Of a stretch of DNA of 44,734 bases, positions 7,407 to 15,645 are shown in pieces; position 1 is the first letter of the stretch, and each line of letters starts with the position of its first letter. This DNA is from Bacillota bacterium. Lineage in GTDB: Bacteria; Bacillota; Clostridia; Lachnospirales; Cellulosilyticaceae. The stretch lies in contig JAEZJJ010000035.1 of assembly GCA_023436395.1 (NCBI GenBank), forward strand, positions 1 to 44,734, written 5' to 3'. Below the pieces are notes generated by a model. The model searched no databases and had not been told where the DNA came from. It saw nothing but the letters and a program-made list of their open reading frames with translations. Both the position numbers and the translations under genes were made by a program.

Positions 7407-9638
7407 ATGAGAAAATGGATAAAACAGTTAGCAGTAGTAGTAACCTGTACAGCTTTAGTAGGATGTCATTCACCATTACCTAGTAATGGACCAACAAGTA
7501 GTGCTGCAAGTGAGTCAAATAAGCCAGTAGCAATGGGGCGTTATGTGGAAAAGACAGAGTCAATTGAAGAAAAAATAAAGGATAAAGATGGTGAAGTACC
7601 ATGGGGAAGGGATATATGCCTATGGATAGATGAGCAAGGAAAGTTGCAAGCAACGATCTGTAATGAGCAAATTGAAAATTATGAGAGAACCGATACAGGT
7701 GAGTGGCAACAACATGACCTAGAATGGAATAAAACGTTAAAAGAAAAATATCCAGAGATAACATATATTAATAAAGTGCAACCAGGAAATGATCCAGATA
7801 CTTTTTATATAATGGGAAAAAAGAATGAATATGAACTATTTATTGCAACAATTAATAAGACAGAGCTAACCTATGCAATAATTCCAAATAATTTAGGGGT
7901 ATATGCCTATAATATAGTGGATGTAGATAAGGATGGAATAATCTACCTGTGTAATCCTGATACACATAACCTTCAAAAAATGGATCAACAAGGGAATGTG
8001 ATCACGGAAGGAAGTGGTGCAGGGCATCAAATGATGCTCATGGGGGATAAGGTGGTTACAAATGGCGAAAAAATATCTATTTTTAATAAAGAAGACTTAA
8101 AGTTAGAGAAAGAAATTGATGACATACAAGGGACAGGAAGTCTAGATGGCTTTTTTAGTAATGGCAGCAATGTAATTTTTTATAGTACAGATCAAGGATT
8201 ATATAGAATTGATCAAGAGGGTGAATTAATAGAACAGATCATAGATGGTAATTTGTGCGCCCTATCCTCTGATTACGTAGTACAGGCAATCTGTTATGGT
8301 GATGAATTTTATTTTGTATATAGTGAAAGTATGGAACATAAAACGAGTGTGAAAAGCTACAAATATAATGCCCATGAACCTGCACTACCTGATAAAGAAT
8401 TAGTTATTTGGGCACTCAGTCGTTATTCACCTAATGTTCGAGATGCAGCTAATCTATATCGCCAGCAGCATCCAGATACATATGTAAAAATTGAAGAATT
8501 ATACAATGATGATACTTATTACAATAACTTTTGCCAGATCAATGCCGACGATCTTGATCAGCTCAATACAGAGCTACTTGCTGGCAAAGGACCAGACCTT
8601 ATTGTATTAGATAGTTTGAATTATGATATGTATCAAAGGCAAGGTGTCTTTGAAGATTTGGCAAAAGACATTGCTAGCTGGGAAGGTGAATTACCACTTC
8701 TAGATAATCTTGTTAGAGGTTATACGAATGAGAAAAATGAGATTTATGCTATACCACTAGGCTTTGCTATGATGCGTGGTGCTGGTGATAAAGCATTACT
8801 TGAACAAGGATTTGAATTTGATACATTAGCGAAGCTACAGAAGGACTCTAACGAACGTATCTTGTTGCCAGTAGAAGCAATGTCACGTACCATGGCCATG
8901 ATGGATATATGTAAAGATAAATTATTGACTGCAGAGGGCAAGGTCAATACAGAAGCGATGAAAGCGTATTTGACACATGCAAAAGACATTGCATTACCTG
9001 AAAAAGAGATAGCAGTATATTCACATGGCTGGCGTGATGATTTTGGAGGAGCAGAAGGCTTTAAGGAGAAAGTTTGTAAGGCTGATATAGAAAAAATAAA
9101 TTCACTTCAGACGATCGCTTATTTATATGAGTTACAAAAGAAGGATCCTAATTTTGTGGTAACAGATAAGGTAGAAGGAAAGAGTAATATTGCACAAGGT
9201 ATAGAGGCTGTTGCGATTAATAAGAATGCTAAGAATAAAGAAGGTGCGAGAGAACTAATTCATCTAGCATTATCAGATAAAGTACAACAGAGAAATTATT
9301 ATTTTCAGTTTTCAGTAAATGAAAATGTTTTAAAAGAGCAGTTATCATCTAAGCGCTTTGGTGATGACAATATGATCTTTTTTAGTACAGTTAAACTGGC
9401 TGGTGATCATCTGACTTTTGGTGCATCAGATAGACTGCCATTTACCTGTGAAGAGCAGCTAAAGACTTTCCTTGAGGAATGCAAGACGGCACAGATCTAT
9501 CATTCAATTGATGAGAATGTGAGAAAGATCATTTCAGATGAAGCAAATACTTTCTTTAATAGTGAAATAACTGTAGAACAAGCAGTAGCCAATATTGAAA
9601 AGAAGGTAAACTTATATTTAGGTGAACAAGGCAAATGA
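7407..9638 (+). CDS. Lipoprotein: propeller-like domain fused to a solute-binding domain
   Basis: The 743-residue protein begins with a lipoprotein signal (TCTALVGC, lipid cysteine at about residue 20). Residues 60-325 contain repeated short beta segments with YAYNIVDVDKDGIIYLCN and GLYRIDQEGELIEQII, like propeller blades. From about residue 330 (ELVIWALSRYSPNVRDAANL) it becomes a family 1 extracellular solute-binding domain with the usual ELLAGKGPDLIVLD segment and a helical C-terminus. It should be anchored on the outer face of the membrane and deliver ligand to the two CUT1 permeases. The N-terminal fusion makes it about 300 residues longer than ordinary binding proteins. The ligand cannot be read from sequence. 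Confidence 0.85.
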   Translation: MRKWIKQLAVVVTCTALVGCHSPLPSNGPTSSAASESNKPVAMGRYVEKTESIEEKIKDKDGEVPWGRDICLWIDEQGKLQATICNEQIENYERTDTGEWQQHDLEWNKTLKEKYPEITYINKVQPGNDPDTFYIMGKKNEYELFIATINKTELTYAIIPNNLGVYAYNIVDVDKDGIIYLCNPDTHNLQKMDQQGNVITEGSGAGHQMMLMGDKVVTNGEKISIFNKEDLKLEKEIDDIQGTGSLDGFFSNGSNVIFYSTDQGLYRIDQEGELIEQIIDGNLCALSSDYVVQAICYGDEFYFVYSESMEHKTSVKSYKYNAHEPALPDKELVIWALSRYSPNVRDAANLYRQQHPDTYVKIEELYNDDTYYNNFCQINADDLDQLNTELLAGKGPDLIVLDSLNYDMYQRQGVFEDLAKDIASWEGELPLLDNLVRGYTNEKNEIYAIPLGFAMMRGAGDKALLEQGFEFDTLAKLQKDSNERILLPVEAMSRTMAMMDICKDKLLTAEGKVNTEAMKAYLTHAKDIALPEKEIAVYSHGWRDDFGGAEGFKEKVCKADIEKINSLQTIAYLYELQKKDPNFVVTDKVEGKSNIAQGIEAVAINKNAKNKEGARELIHLALSDKVQQRNYYFQFSVNENVLKEQLSSKRFGDDNMIFFSTVKLAGDHLTFGASDRLPFTCEEQLKTFLEECKTAQIYHSIDENVRKIISDEANTFFNSEITVEQAVANIEKKVNLYLGEQGK

Positions 9639-9661
9639 TAGTTGACTGGGGGTGAAGGGAA

Positions 9662-10510
9662 ATGAGATGCATGAGAAGATGGAAGGGATTATTATTTGTA
9701 TTACCTAGTTTGATAGGCGTGACTATTTTCTATATCATTCCCTTTATCAAAAGTGTAGGTTATTGCTTTACTTTAGGGAGTCAAGATCACACTTTTGTTG
9801 GTCTTAATAACTTTAAGAAGCTTTTTAATAATGATGCCTATCATTTAGGAATGATTAATACGATAAAGATTATTGGCATATCAATGATCATTTTATGTGT
9901 GCTAGCTATTATTGTTGGCCTGCTTATAGAAGAACATTTAGAGAAATATCGCTTCTTACAAAGCTTCTTATTATTGCCAATGGCTATTCCAACGGCATCT
10001 ATGGTGCTAGTTTGGCATGACATATTAGCTAGAAAAGGAATTTTAAGCTGTCTAATTGGTAGATCTATCGATTGGCTAGATAGTAGGGTAGGTTTTATTA
10101 TCGTGATAGGGATCGTTGTATGGAAGAATATCGGCTATAATGTGCTCATTATTATAAGTACTTTATTAACGATCCCAAGAGAATATCAGGAGGCAGCAAG
10201 TTTAGAAGGAGCAAACGGAATGAAAATAGCATGGTATATTAAACTGCCTCAGTTAGTTCCTATGTTATTCTTTATGTGTATTATTTCATTCTTTAATGCG
10301 ACGAAGATCTTTAGAGAACTCTACTTATTAAAAGGAGAGTATCCTAGTGAAGGATTATATCTATTACAACATTTTATGAATAATAACTTTGCTAACCTCA
10401 ATTACAATATGCTAACCACAGCAGCTTTCACCATGTATCTTTTTGTTTCGATTATTATTATTACTTTATCGAAGTTACAACAAAACTACATGGAAAACAA
10501 TTTAATATAA
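9662..10510 (+). CDS. ABC sugar-type permease, MalF/UgpA class
   Basis: The 282-residue protein has six predicted membrane segments and the EAA loop EYQEAASLEGANGMKIAWYI, typical of the first permease subunit of CUT1 carbohydrate importers. It lies 23 bp after the solute-binding lipoprotein and is the last gene of the operon. Its partner is the permease encoded at 4059. A GGGGGTGAAGG ribosome site precedes the ATG. No ATPase gene follows. Confidence 0.9.
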   Translation: MRCMRRWKGLLFVLPSLIGVTIFYIIPFIKSVGYCFTLGSQDHTFVGLNNFKKLFNNDAYHLGMINTIKIIGISMIILCVLAIIVGLLIEEHLEKYRFLQSFLLLPMAIPTASMVLVWHDILARKGILSCLIGRSIDWLDSRVGFIIVIGIVVWKNIGYNVLIIISTLLTIPREYQEAASLEGANGMKIAWYIKLPQLVPMLFFMCIISFFNATKIFRELYLLKGEYPSEGLYLLQHFMNNNFANLNYNMLTTAAFTMYLFVSIIIITLSKLQQNYMENNLI

Positions 10511-10519
10511 TTCTATGGG

Positions 10520-10665
10520 AGAGTGCCAGGTAACCTATCCTATGCAGAGGGATAAAGTTTGGAAACGAACGCTAATACCACATAAACCAATGGACGCAAG
10601 CCTGGATCTGATAAATGCCGAAGGCATCTAAGCGTGAAGCGAAAGTATCGTATAAGATATGAGAG
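10520..10665 (+). other. Degenerate rRNA-derived segment (16S-like joined to 23S-like)
   Basis: Positions 10529-10585 closely follow the 16S region near E. coli 135-190 (GGTAACCT, CAGAGGGATAA, TTGGAAACGAACGCTAATAC, CATAA). ATGGACGC near 10590 recalls the 16S ATGGACCCGCG segment with the intervening helix deleted. From about 10605 the sequence changes to the 23S 3' region: GATAAATGCCGAAGGCATCT, then AAGCGTGAAGC, then an AAGAT-ATGAGA block. Both parts carry substitutions, so this is a relic and not a functional gene. It may be what remains of a deleted rRNA operon or of illegitimate recombination. Confidence 0.7.
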
Positions 10666-10687
10666 CACCCGAGAGGGTGCTTTTTTG
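10634..10687 (+). repeat. GTGAAGC...terminator repeat, copy 1 (contains a Rho-independent terminator)
   Basis: This copy runs from GTGAAGCGAAAG through TATAAGATATGAGA to the strong terminator GCACCC-GAGA-GGGTGC plus six T (10665-10686). A diverged second copy lies 120 bp downstream. The terminator probably ends the transporter operon. The 5' part overlaps the 23S-like sequence. Confidence 0.7.
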
Positions 10688-10725
10688 TTTATAAAAGTAT
10701 AAGCGGTAGCTTATACTTTTATAAA
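10688..10725. repeat. Perfect 17-bp inverted repeat
   Basis: TTTATAAAAGTATAAGC and its exact complement flank a GGTA loop. It lies between the two copies of the terminator repeat. It could act as a second terminator in either direction or be the terminus of a lost element; no regulator target is evident. Confidence 0.75.
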
Positions 10726-10753
10726 CACCGAATTGAAGCGAAGCGGAGATGAG

Positions 10754-10807
10754 GTGAAGCAAAGATAGCATTATATAAGAGATGAGAACATTCGAGAGGA
10801 TTTTTTT
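10754..10807 (+). repeat. GTGAAGC...terminator repeat, copy 2 (degenerate)
   Basis: GTGAAGCAAAG, TATAAGAGATGAGA and CGAGAGGA followed by seven T align with copy 1 at 10634. The terminator stem is weaker here (ACATT-CGAGAGGA). The two copies look like an old tandem duplication. Confidence 0.5.
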
Positions 10808-10893
10808 CATGTTTAAAAATATAATTAATAATCATTGCATTTTATATTTGGGGCATACTGTAAATATAAGATCATAATAAGAGGAAAAAATAT

Positions 10894-11898
10894 ATGCTAA
10901 AGAAGATTATTGATAAAACATTTTTATTTATTGGGATTATATTGTTTGTGATTGTGTTTAAGTCTATCTTTGGAGATAATAATTCACTGGTAGGGGTAGC
11001 TGTCATTATTGAAGTACTAGTCCTCATGGGAGAAAACTTAATTCCTAAAGCAGGGACCAATTTTATAAGGTTACTTATTATCAATGTATTACTAGGAGTA
11101 GGAGCCTTTATTGCTAGTCAGTATATATTATTAGGGATAGTCATTAATTTTATAGTATTAACACTAATAGGTTACTTTTGTACGTATAATCTTAATAGGA
11201 CATTAACAGTACCTTTTGGATTACTTTATTTATTTATGTTGTACACACCAGTAGAAGGCTCAGAACTTGTAAAACGTTATTTAGCATTAGCAGTTGGTGC
11301 CATATGTATAATGGCAATGCAGTTTTTAATTAATAGGAAGAACAATAAAGTAAATGTAAAAGAAAGCAAGTTACTCTACTATTTAGAGGATAAAACTGTA
11401 TGGAAGGCTTATAAAATATGGGGTAAAGATATTCATATAAATACAATAAGGCTAAAATATGGGGTAAGAATAGGTATACTTGTAGCGATTACTGCATTTA
11501 TAGTATATTACTTTAATTTACGAGAAGGTAGATGGCTAAGCTATACGGTTTTTTCTCTAACAGAACTGTATGCAGATAACTGCCGTATTAGATCTAAACA
11601 AAGATTAGAAGGAACACTTATAGGTGTAGCGATAGTTATAATTTTATTTATATTTATTAAAAATGTTGCTCTAAGAGGTTTAATTGTATTGATATTTGGT
11701 TATGCAAATTCGTTTACTGATAATTATAGAGATGATATGATTTGTGTAACTGCCTCTGTTGTAGCCTCTATGGCACTTACTAATAGCACCATTTTTGCTG
11801 CAATAGAACGTATTATATATGTTGTAGCTGGAATAGTTATAGCATTGATAGCAAACCACTTTCTATTTCATGTTAAAAGTAAGGAGTCAATCACGTAA
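10894..11898 (+). CDS. FUSC-family membrane protein (aromatic acid exporter-like)
   Basis: The 334-residue protein has two hydrophobic halves: about five membrane segments before residue 150, a cytoplasmic linker of about 45 residues, then further segments to the C-terminus. The second half contains LREGRWLSYTVFSLTELYAD and KQRLEGTLIGVAIVI, matching the FUSC (fusaric acid resistance/ArAE) core where a basic-rich RxxxRLxGTxxG stretch is conserved. These proteins are thought to export aromatic acids or related toxic compounds. GAGGAAAAAA precedes the ATG. The gene appears monocistronic or loosely linked to the DUF488 gene 55 bp downstream. The substrate is unknown. Confidence 0.75.
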   Translation: MLKKIIDKTFLFIGIILFVIVFKSIFGDNNSLVGVAVIIEVLVLMGENLIPKAGTNFIRLLIINVLLGVGAFIASQYILLGIVINFIVLTLIGYFCTYNLNRTLTVPFGLLYLFMLYTPVEGSELVKRYLALAVGAICIMAMQFLINRKNNKVNVKESKLLYYLEDKTVWKAYKIWGKDIHINTIRLKYGVRIGILVAITAFIVYYFNLREGRWLSYTVFSLTELYADNCRIRSKQRLEGTLIGVAIVIILFIFIKNVALRGLIVLIFGYANSFTDNYRDDMICVTASVVASMALTNSTIFAAIERIIYVVAGIVIALIANHFLFHVKSKESIT

Positions 11899-11953
11899 CG
11901 TTCTGATAAGAAGCTACAAGCATGTATGGTTAAATAGAATAAGGAGTTTACAA

Positions 11954-12619
11954 GTGAAAAAGAAAGAAATTTATACTATAGGGTATGCACACCATAGTGA
12001 GGAAAGTTTTCTAGAATTACTATTAAAATATGAGATTAATTGTGTAGTGGACGTAAGGACCATGGCCTATTCAGGATTCCATCCTCAATTTAATAAGGAA
12101 GTGATTAGAAATTTTTTAAAAGCACATGGAATAGCTTATTTGCATATGGCGGAATCCTTTGGAATTATTAAGACAGACGTGAGTTTAAATACCAGAGAAG
12201 GATATTTAGACTTTACAAAACTAGCCCAAACAAAGTTATTTTTAGAAGGCATTAAACGAATAGAAAATGGCATAAATAAGGGCTATCGTATTGCATTTAT
12301 GTGTGCTGAAAAAGATCCTATAGACTGCCATAGGACAACTTTAGTAGCAAGAAAGTTATTTGAACTAGGGTATGTAGTAAAGCATATTTTGCATGATGGA
12401 AGTATTGAGCTACATCAAGACTTGGAAGAAAGAATGAAGGAAAGTTTTGCGCCAAAGGATTATCAAATTCATTTATTTAAAGAAGAACAAACTGATAAGG
12501 AAAGATTAGAGACAGCTTATGCAAAATGTAGTAAAGAAATCTTTATAGTAAATGCTAAAAGAGTATTAAAGGATGATTATGATTATCCTAAGCCTAATTT
12601 AGAAAACAAGCATGAGTGA
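11954..12619 (+). CDS. DUF488 family protein
   Basis: The start is assigned to GTG 11954, seven bases after AAGGAG; the open frame extends 28 codons further upstream, overlapping the FUSC gene, but that part lacks family resemblance. The 221-residue product shows the DUF488 hallmarks: YTIGYAHHSEESF near the start, VVDVRTMAYSGFHPQFNK, then AFMCAEKDPIDCHRTTLVAR with a conserved Cys and CHR motif. The family is widespread and of unknown biochemical role. An acidic tail region after residue 175 is less conserved. It is probably cytosolic. Confidence 0.85.
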   Translation: MKKKEIYTIGYAHHSEESFLELLLKYEINCVVDVRTMAYSGFHPQFNKEVIRNFLKAHGIAYLHMAESFGIIKTDVSLNTREGYLDFTKLAQTKLFLEGIKRIENGINKGYRIAFMCAEKDPIDCHRTTLVARKLFELGYVVKHILHDGSIELHQDLEERMKESFAPKDYQIHLFKEEQTDKERLETAYAKCSKEIFIVNAKRVLKDDYDYPKPNLENKHE

Positions 12620-12767
12620 AATAGAAGAGGTATAACTAAGAGAAGTGTTATTACAGGTAAAGTAAATAAAATGTACTCTCATGGGAATACTAGAAGTTAG
12701 CTAGACTAAGGATATGGTCCTAATCCAGTAAGGATTAAAGATTTTAGAAAAGATATATAAAAAGTCC

Positions 12768-12796
12768 TTGACATATAGCAAAAACTAAGGTACTAT
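12768..12796 (+). promoter_or_regulatory. Strong sigma-A-type promoter of the tRNA operon
   Basis: TTGACA at 12768-12773, a 17-bp spacer and TACTAT at 12791-12796, placed 20 bases before the first tRNA. A weak hairpin with TAATCC/GGATTA just upstream may end the DUF488 transcript. Confidence 0.85.
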
Positions 12797-12816
12797 ATGT
12801 AGGCAGTCAATTGCAC

Positions 12817-12889
12817 GGGTCACTAGCTCAGTCGGTAGAGCACTTGACTTTTAATCAAGTTGTCCGGGGTTCGATTCCCCGGTGGCTCA
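12817..12889 (+). tRNA. tRNA-Lys (TTT)
   Basis: The 73-nt cloverleaf has acceptor arm GGGTCAC/GTGGCTC with discriminator A. The anticodon stem CTTGA/TCAAG presents TTT in the loop, and the T-arm contains GGTTCGATTCC. CCA is not encoded. Confidence 0.96.
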
Positions 12890-12897
12890 TTTGACTT

Positions 12898-12968
12898 GCG
12901 GGTGTAGTTCAATGGTAGAACTTCAGCCTTCCAAGCTGACTACGTGGGTTCGATTCCCATCACCCGCT
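12898..12968 (+). tRNA. tRNA-Gly (TCC)
   Basis: The 71-nt cloverleaf has acceptor arm GCGGGTG/CACCCGC and discriminator T. The anticodon stem TCAGC/GCTGA encloses CTTCCAA, giving anticodon TCC. CCA is not encoded. It lies eight bases after tRNA-Lys. Confidence 0.96.
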
Positions 12969-12974
12969 TTATAT

Positions 12975-13048
<74 letters not shown>

Positions 13049-13064
13049 TACTTTGATTTATATA

Positions 13065-13109
13065 AAAGGTCACTGTTTTAGCATAAGTGCTAAAATGGTG
13101 GCCTTTTTT
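13065..13109 (+). terminator. Terminator of the tRNA operon
   Basis: AAAGGTCAC...TTTTAGCA and TGCTAAAA...GTGGCCTTTTTT form a long stem with minor mismatches around a TAAG loop, ending in a T run. Confidence 0.9.
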
Positions 13110-13211
13110 GTTATTTATTCCATGTTATTTTAACTTAAAGTGATGTATCTAATAATTAGAGAATATTCTATAATAGTAATAGTTAAATAGAATTAAGAGG
13201 GGGATTTATTA

Positions 13212-13835
13212 ATGAAAGTTATATTAGTTAATGGAAGTCCAAAAGCAAAAGGATGTACTTATACCGCACTTTGTGAAGTAGCAGGAGCTTTAGAAAAGAA
13301 TGATATAAAAACTGAGATCTTTCATATAGGAACAGAACCAATTCGTGGTTGTATGGGGTGTGGTGCTTGTAAATCGTTAGGGGGAAAATGTATTTATCAA
13401 GATAGTGTGAATGTCTTTTTAGAAAAAGTTAAGGGTGCAGATGGTTTTATTTTTGGGACACCTGTACATTATGCAGCAGTATCTGGAGCATTAACTTCAT
13501 TTTTAGATCGTGCATTTTATGCTGGAAAGCCTTTGTTTGAATATAAGCCAGGTGCAGCTATTTGTAGCTGTAGACGTGGTGGGGCAACAGCTACTTTTGA
13601 TCAACTTAATAAGTATTTTACAATTTCTAATATGCCTATTATTTCATCTAGCTATTGGAATATGGTACATGGTACAACTCCAGAAGAGGTTAAACAAGAT
13701 TTAGAGGGTATGCAGGTTATGAGGAATTTAGGAAATAATATGGCATGGATTTTAAAAGCTATTGAGGCAAGTAAGAAGATGGGTATAAGTATGCCCGAAA
13801 GAGAAGCTAAAGTAATCACAAGTTTTATTAGATAA
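13212..13835 (+). CDS. Flavodoxin-fold NAD(P)H-dependent oxidoreductase, iron-sulfur-flavoprotein-like
   Basis: The 207-residue protein starts with VILVNGSPKAKGCTYTAL, the FMN phosphate-binding loop of the NADPH-dependent FMN reductase superfamily. Four cysteines at 47, 50, 53 and 60 (CMGCGACKSLGGKC) have the compact spacing seen in iron-sulfur flavoproteins, so a [4Fe-4S] cluster beside FMN is plausible. FGTPVHYAAVSGALTSFLDR is the usual FMN-contact region. Such proteins transfer electrons or reduce quinones, oxygen species or xenobiotics in anaerobes. The gene stands alone, with TATAAT at 13169-13174 upstream and a terminator downstream. Confidence 0.85.
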   Translation: MKVILVNGSPKAKGCTYTALCEVAGALEKNDIKTEIFHIGTEPIRGCMGCGACKSLGGKCIYQDSVNVFLEKVKGADGFIFGTPVHYAAVSGALTSFLDRAFYAGKPLFEYKPGAAICSCRRGGATATFDQLNKYFTISNMPIISSSYWNMVHGTTPEEVKQDLEGMQVMRNLGNNMAWILKAIEASKKMGISMPEREAKVITSFIR

Positions 13836-13910
13836 AACACTATAAGGTCATGGAGTCAGATTAGGCAAAATAAATGCACTCCAAAATATTAGATATGATA
13901 TGACTAAGCA

Positions 13911-13959
13911 AATTAAAAGGACTGAATTCTGTGTTATACAGAAATTAGTTCTTTTAATC
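13911..13959 (+). terminator. Terminator after the flavoprotein gene
   Basis: AATTAAAAGGACT with ATTCTGT pairs with ACAGAAAT and AGTTCTTTTAAT around a short loop. The rest of 13836-14096 holds no convincing gene; a 23-codon open stretch after the hairpin lacks a start and may be a gene fragment. Confidence 0.7.
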
Positions 13960-14096
13960 TAATGATGAATTTGTTCAGGCATTAACAATTGCTGGTTGGG
14001 ATACAAGTCATTTATGGATAAACTCAATATAACTTAGAATAAATCTAAAATGTATAAGCCATACTATGTTCATAAATTAAAATGGGAGGAAATTCT

Positions 14097-15485
14097 ATGG
14101 AAGATAGTATGCAGTTTAGAAACTTTGGATTTAGAGATAAGGTTTCATATATGGTAGGAAACATGGGATGTGACCTTATGTTTTTGCTATCAAGTATGTA
14201 CTTATTAAAGTTTTATACAGATGTAATGGGTGTATCAGCAGGAATTGTAGGTACTATGATGATGGTATCTAGATTTGTAGATGCATTTACGGATATAGCC
14301 ATGGGACAAATAGTGGACCGTGCACCTACAAAAACGAAAGGTAAATTTGCACCTTTTCTTCGTCTTATAGCTGGACCAGTTACAGTGGCATCATTCTTGA
14401 TGTATGCAGTTTGGTTTAGAAATGCTAGCATGGGCTTTAAAATATTTTGGATGTTCTTTACCTATCTATTATGGGGGAGTGTATTTTACACAGCAATTAA
14501 CATCCCATATGGCTCAATGGCATCTGCTATCTCTGATGACCCTAAAGAACGTGCTGAATTGTCTAACTGGAGAACAATAGGGACACAGTTTGTACTTATA
14601 CTTATTGCTGTTATTTTACCATCCTTCATTTATTATAAAAATGCAGCAGGACAAACTGTTTTATCTGGAATAAGAGTTACAATTGCAGCAGGCATTTTCT
14701 CAGTTATTGCCTTTATTGCCTTTATGAGTTGCTATTATGTAACCACAGAGCGTGTTAAATTTGAAAGTACAAATAAGAAATTTAGTATTAAACACCTATT
14801 AAAAAGTCTTGTAACAAATCGTGCTTTAATTGGTATAGTTGTCGTATCCTTATTAGCCTTATTAGGGCAAATGTCTTATTCAAACATGCAAACTTATATT
14901 TATCCAAACTATTTTGGGAGTGCAGGGGCTATTTCTACCACTAATCTATTAGGAATTGTTGTTACATTAATTTGCTCTACCTTTGTAGTAAAACTTTCAG
15001 CTAACTATGGAAGGAAAAACTTGGCTATTTTTAGTGCGGCCATTCAAGCTATAAGCTTTATTATTTTATACTTCATTCAAACTACTAATTTATGGGTTTG
15101 GATAGCTGTGTATGGAATAGGATTAATTGGTACCAGTATTTTTTCTCTTATTACATGGGCTATGCTGACGGATGTTATTGATGATACAGAAGTAGTACAG
15201 GGTGAAAGGGCAGATGGAACAGTGTATTCCATTTACTCTTTTTCTAGAAAATGTGGACAAGGATTTTCGTCAGGACTTGCAGGTGGTATGCTTTCTTTCA
15301 TTGGTTATACAGCTGATACAGCTTTTAATCCCAACATTGTAAAAGGAATTTATGATATTACTTGTTTAGTGCCAGCAGGTTCTTTTGCACTTCTTACAGT
15401 TGCTGTCATTTTCTTATATCCACTAAATAAGAAACGAGTAGAAGCAAATACGGAAGAACTTAGAAGGCGTCGTGGTGAAGCCTAA
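14097..15485 (+). CDS. GPH-family sugar:cation symporter, paralog 1
   Basis: The start is ATG 14097, behind GGGAGGAAA; the upstream ATG at 14082 overlaps that ribosome site. The 462-residue protein has about 12 membrane segments and GPH (glycoside-pentoside-hexuronide:cation symporter) signatures, including RFVDAFTDIAMGQIVDR after the second segment and LTDVIDDTEVVQGERADGTV in the late cytoplasmic loop. It is closely similar to the transporter encoded at 16679 along its whole length. Context with a GntR regulator and hexuronate genes suggests uptake of a uronic acid or uronide. Its codons are more AT-biased than those of its paralog, suggesting lower expression. Confidence 0.92.
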   Translation: MEDSMQFRNFGFRDKVSYMVGNMGCDLMFLLSSMYLLKFYTDVMGVSAGIVGTMMMVSRFVDAFTDIAMGQIVDRAPTKTKGKFAPFLRLIAGPVTVASFLMYAVWFRNASMGFKIFWMFFTYLLWGSVFYTAINIPYGSMASAISDDPKERAELSNWRTIGTQFVLILIAVILPSFIYYKNAAGQTVLSGIRVTIAAGIFSVIAFIAFMSCYYVTTERVKFESTNKKFSIKHLLKSLVTNRALIGIVVVSLLALLGQMSYSNMQTYIYPNYFGSAGAISTTNLLGIVVTLICSTFVVKLSANYGRKNLAIFSAAIQAISFIILYFIQTTNLWVWIAVYGIGLIGTSIFSLITWAMLTDVIDDTEVVQGERADGTVYSIYSFSRKCGQGFSSGLAGGMLSFIGYTADTAFNPNIVKGIYDITCLVPAGSFALLTVAVIFLYPLNKKRVEANTEELRRRRGEA

Positions 15486-15575
15486 TATTAAATGATTTTA
15501 AATAAATACTAAGGTAAACTTAAAGGATAAAGTAGTAATAGAGTAAATCTATAAAATAATGTCAATAGATTTATA

Positions 15576-15625
15576 AAATAAGGTAGTTACCAACAGACAA
15601 GAGTTGGGTAACTACCTTATTTTTA
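15576..15625. terminator. Bidirectional terminator between the symporter and GntR genes
   Basis: AAATAAGGTAGTTACCAAC pairs with GTTGGGTAACTACCTTATTT with one bulge, and it has A and T runs on the two sides. It serves both convergent genes. Confidence 0.9.
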
Positions 15626-15645
15626 GTTCCTATAAAATATGTGAT

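Noticed and set aside
10628..10810. 60-codon minus-strand open frame in the rRNA-like region
   Set aside because: It covers the duplicated terminators and the palindrome and has no ribosome site or protein resemblance.
13960..14036. Open stretch reading NDEFVQALTIAGWDTSHLWI
   Set aside because: It has no start codon or ribosome site and no family match; at most a gene fragment.
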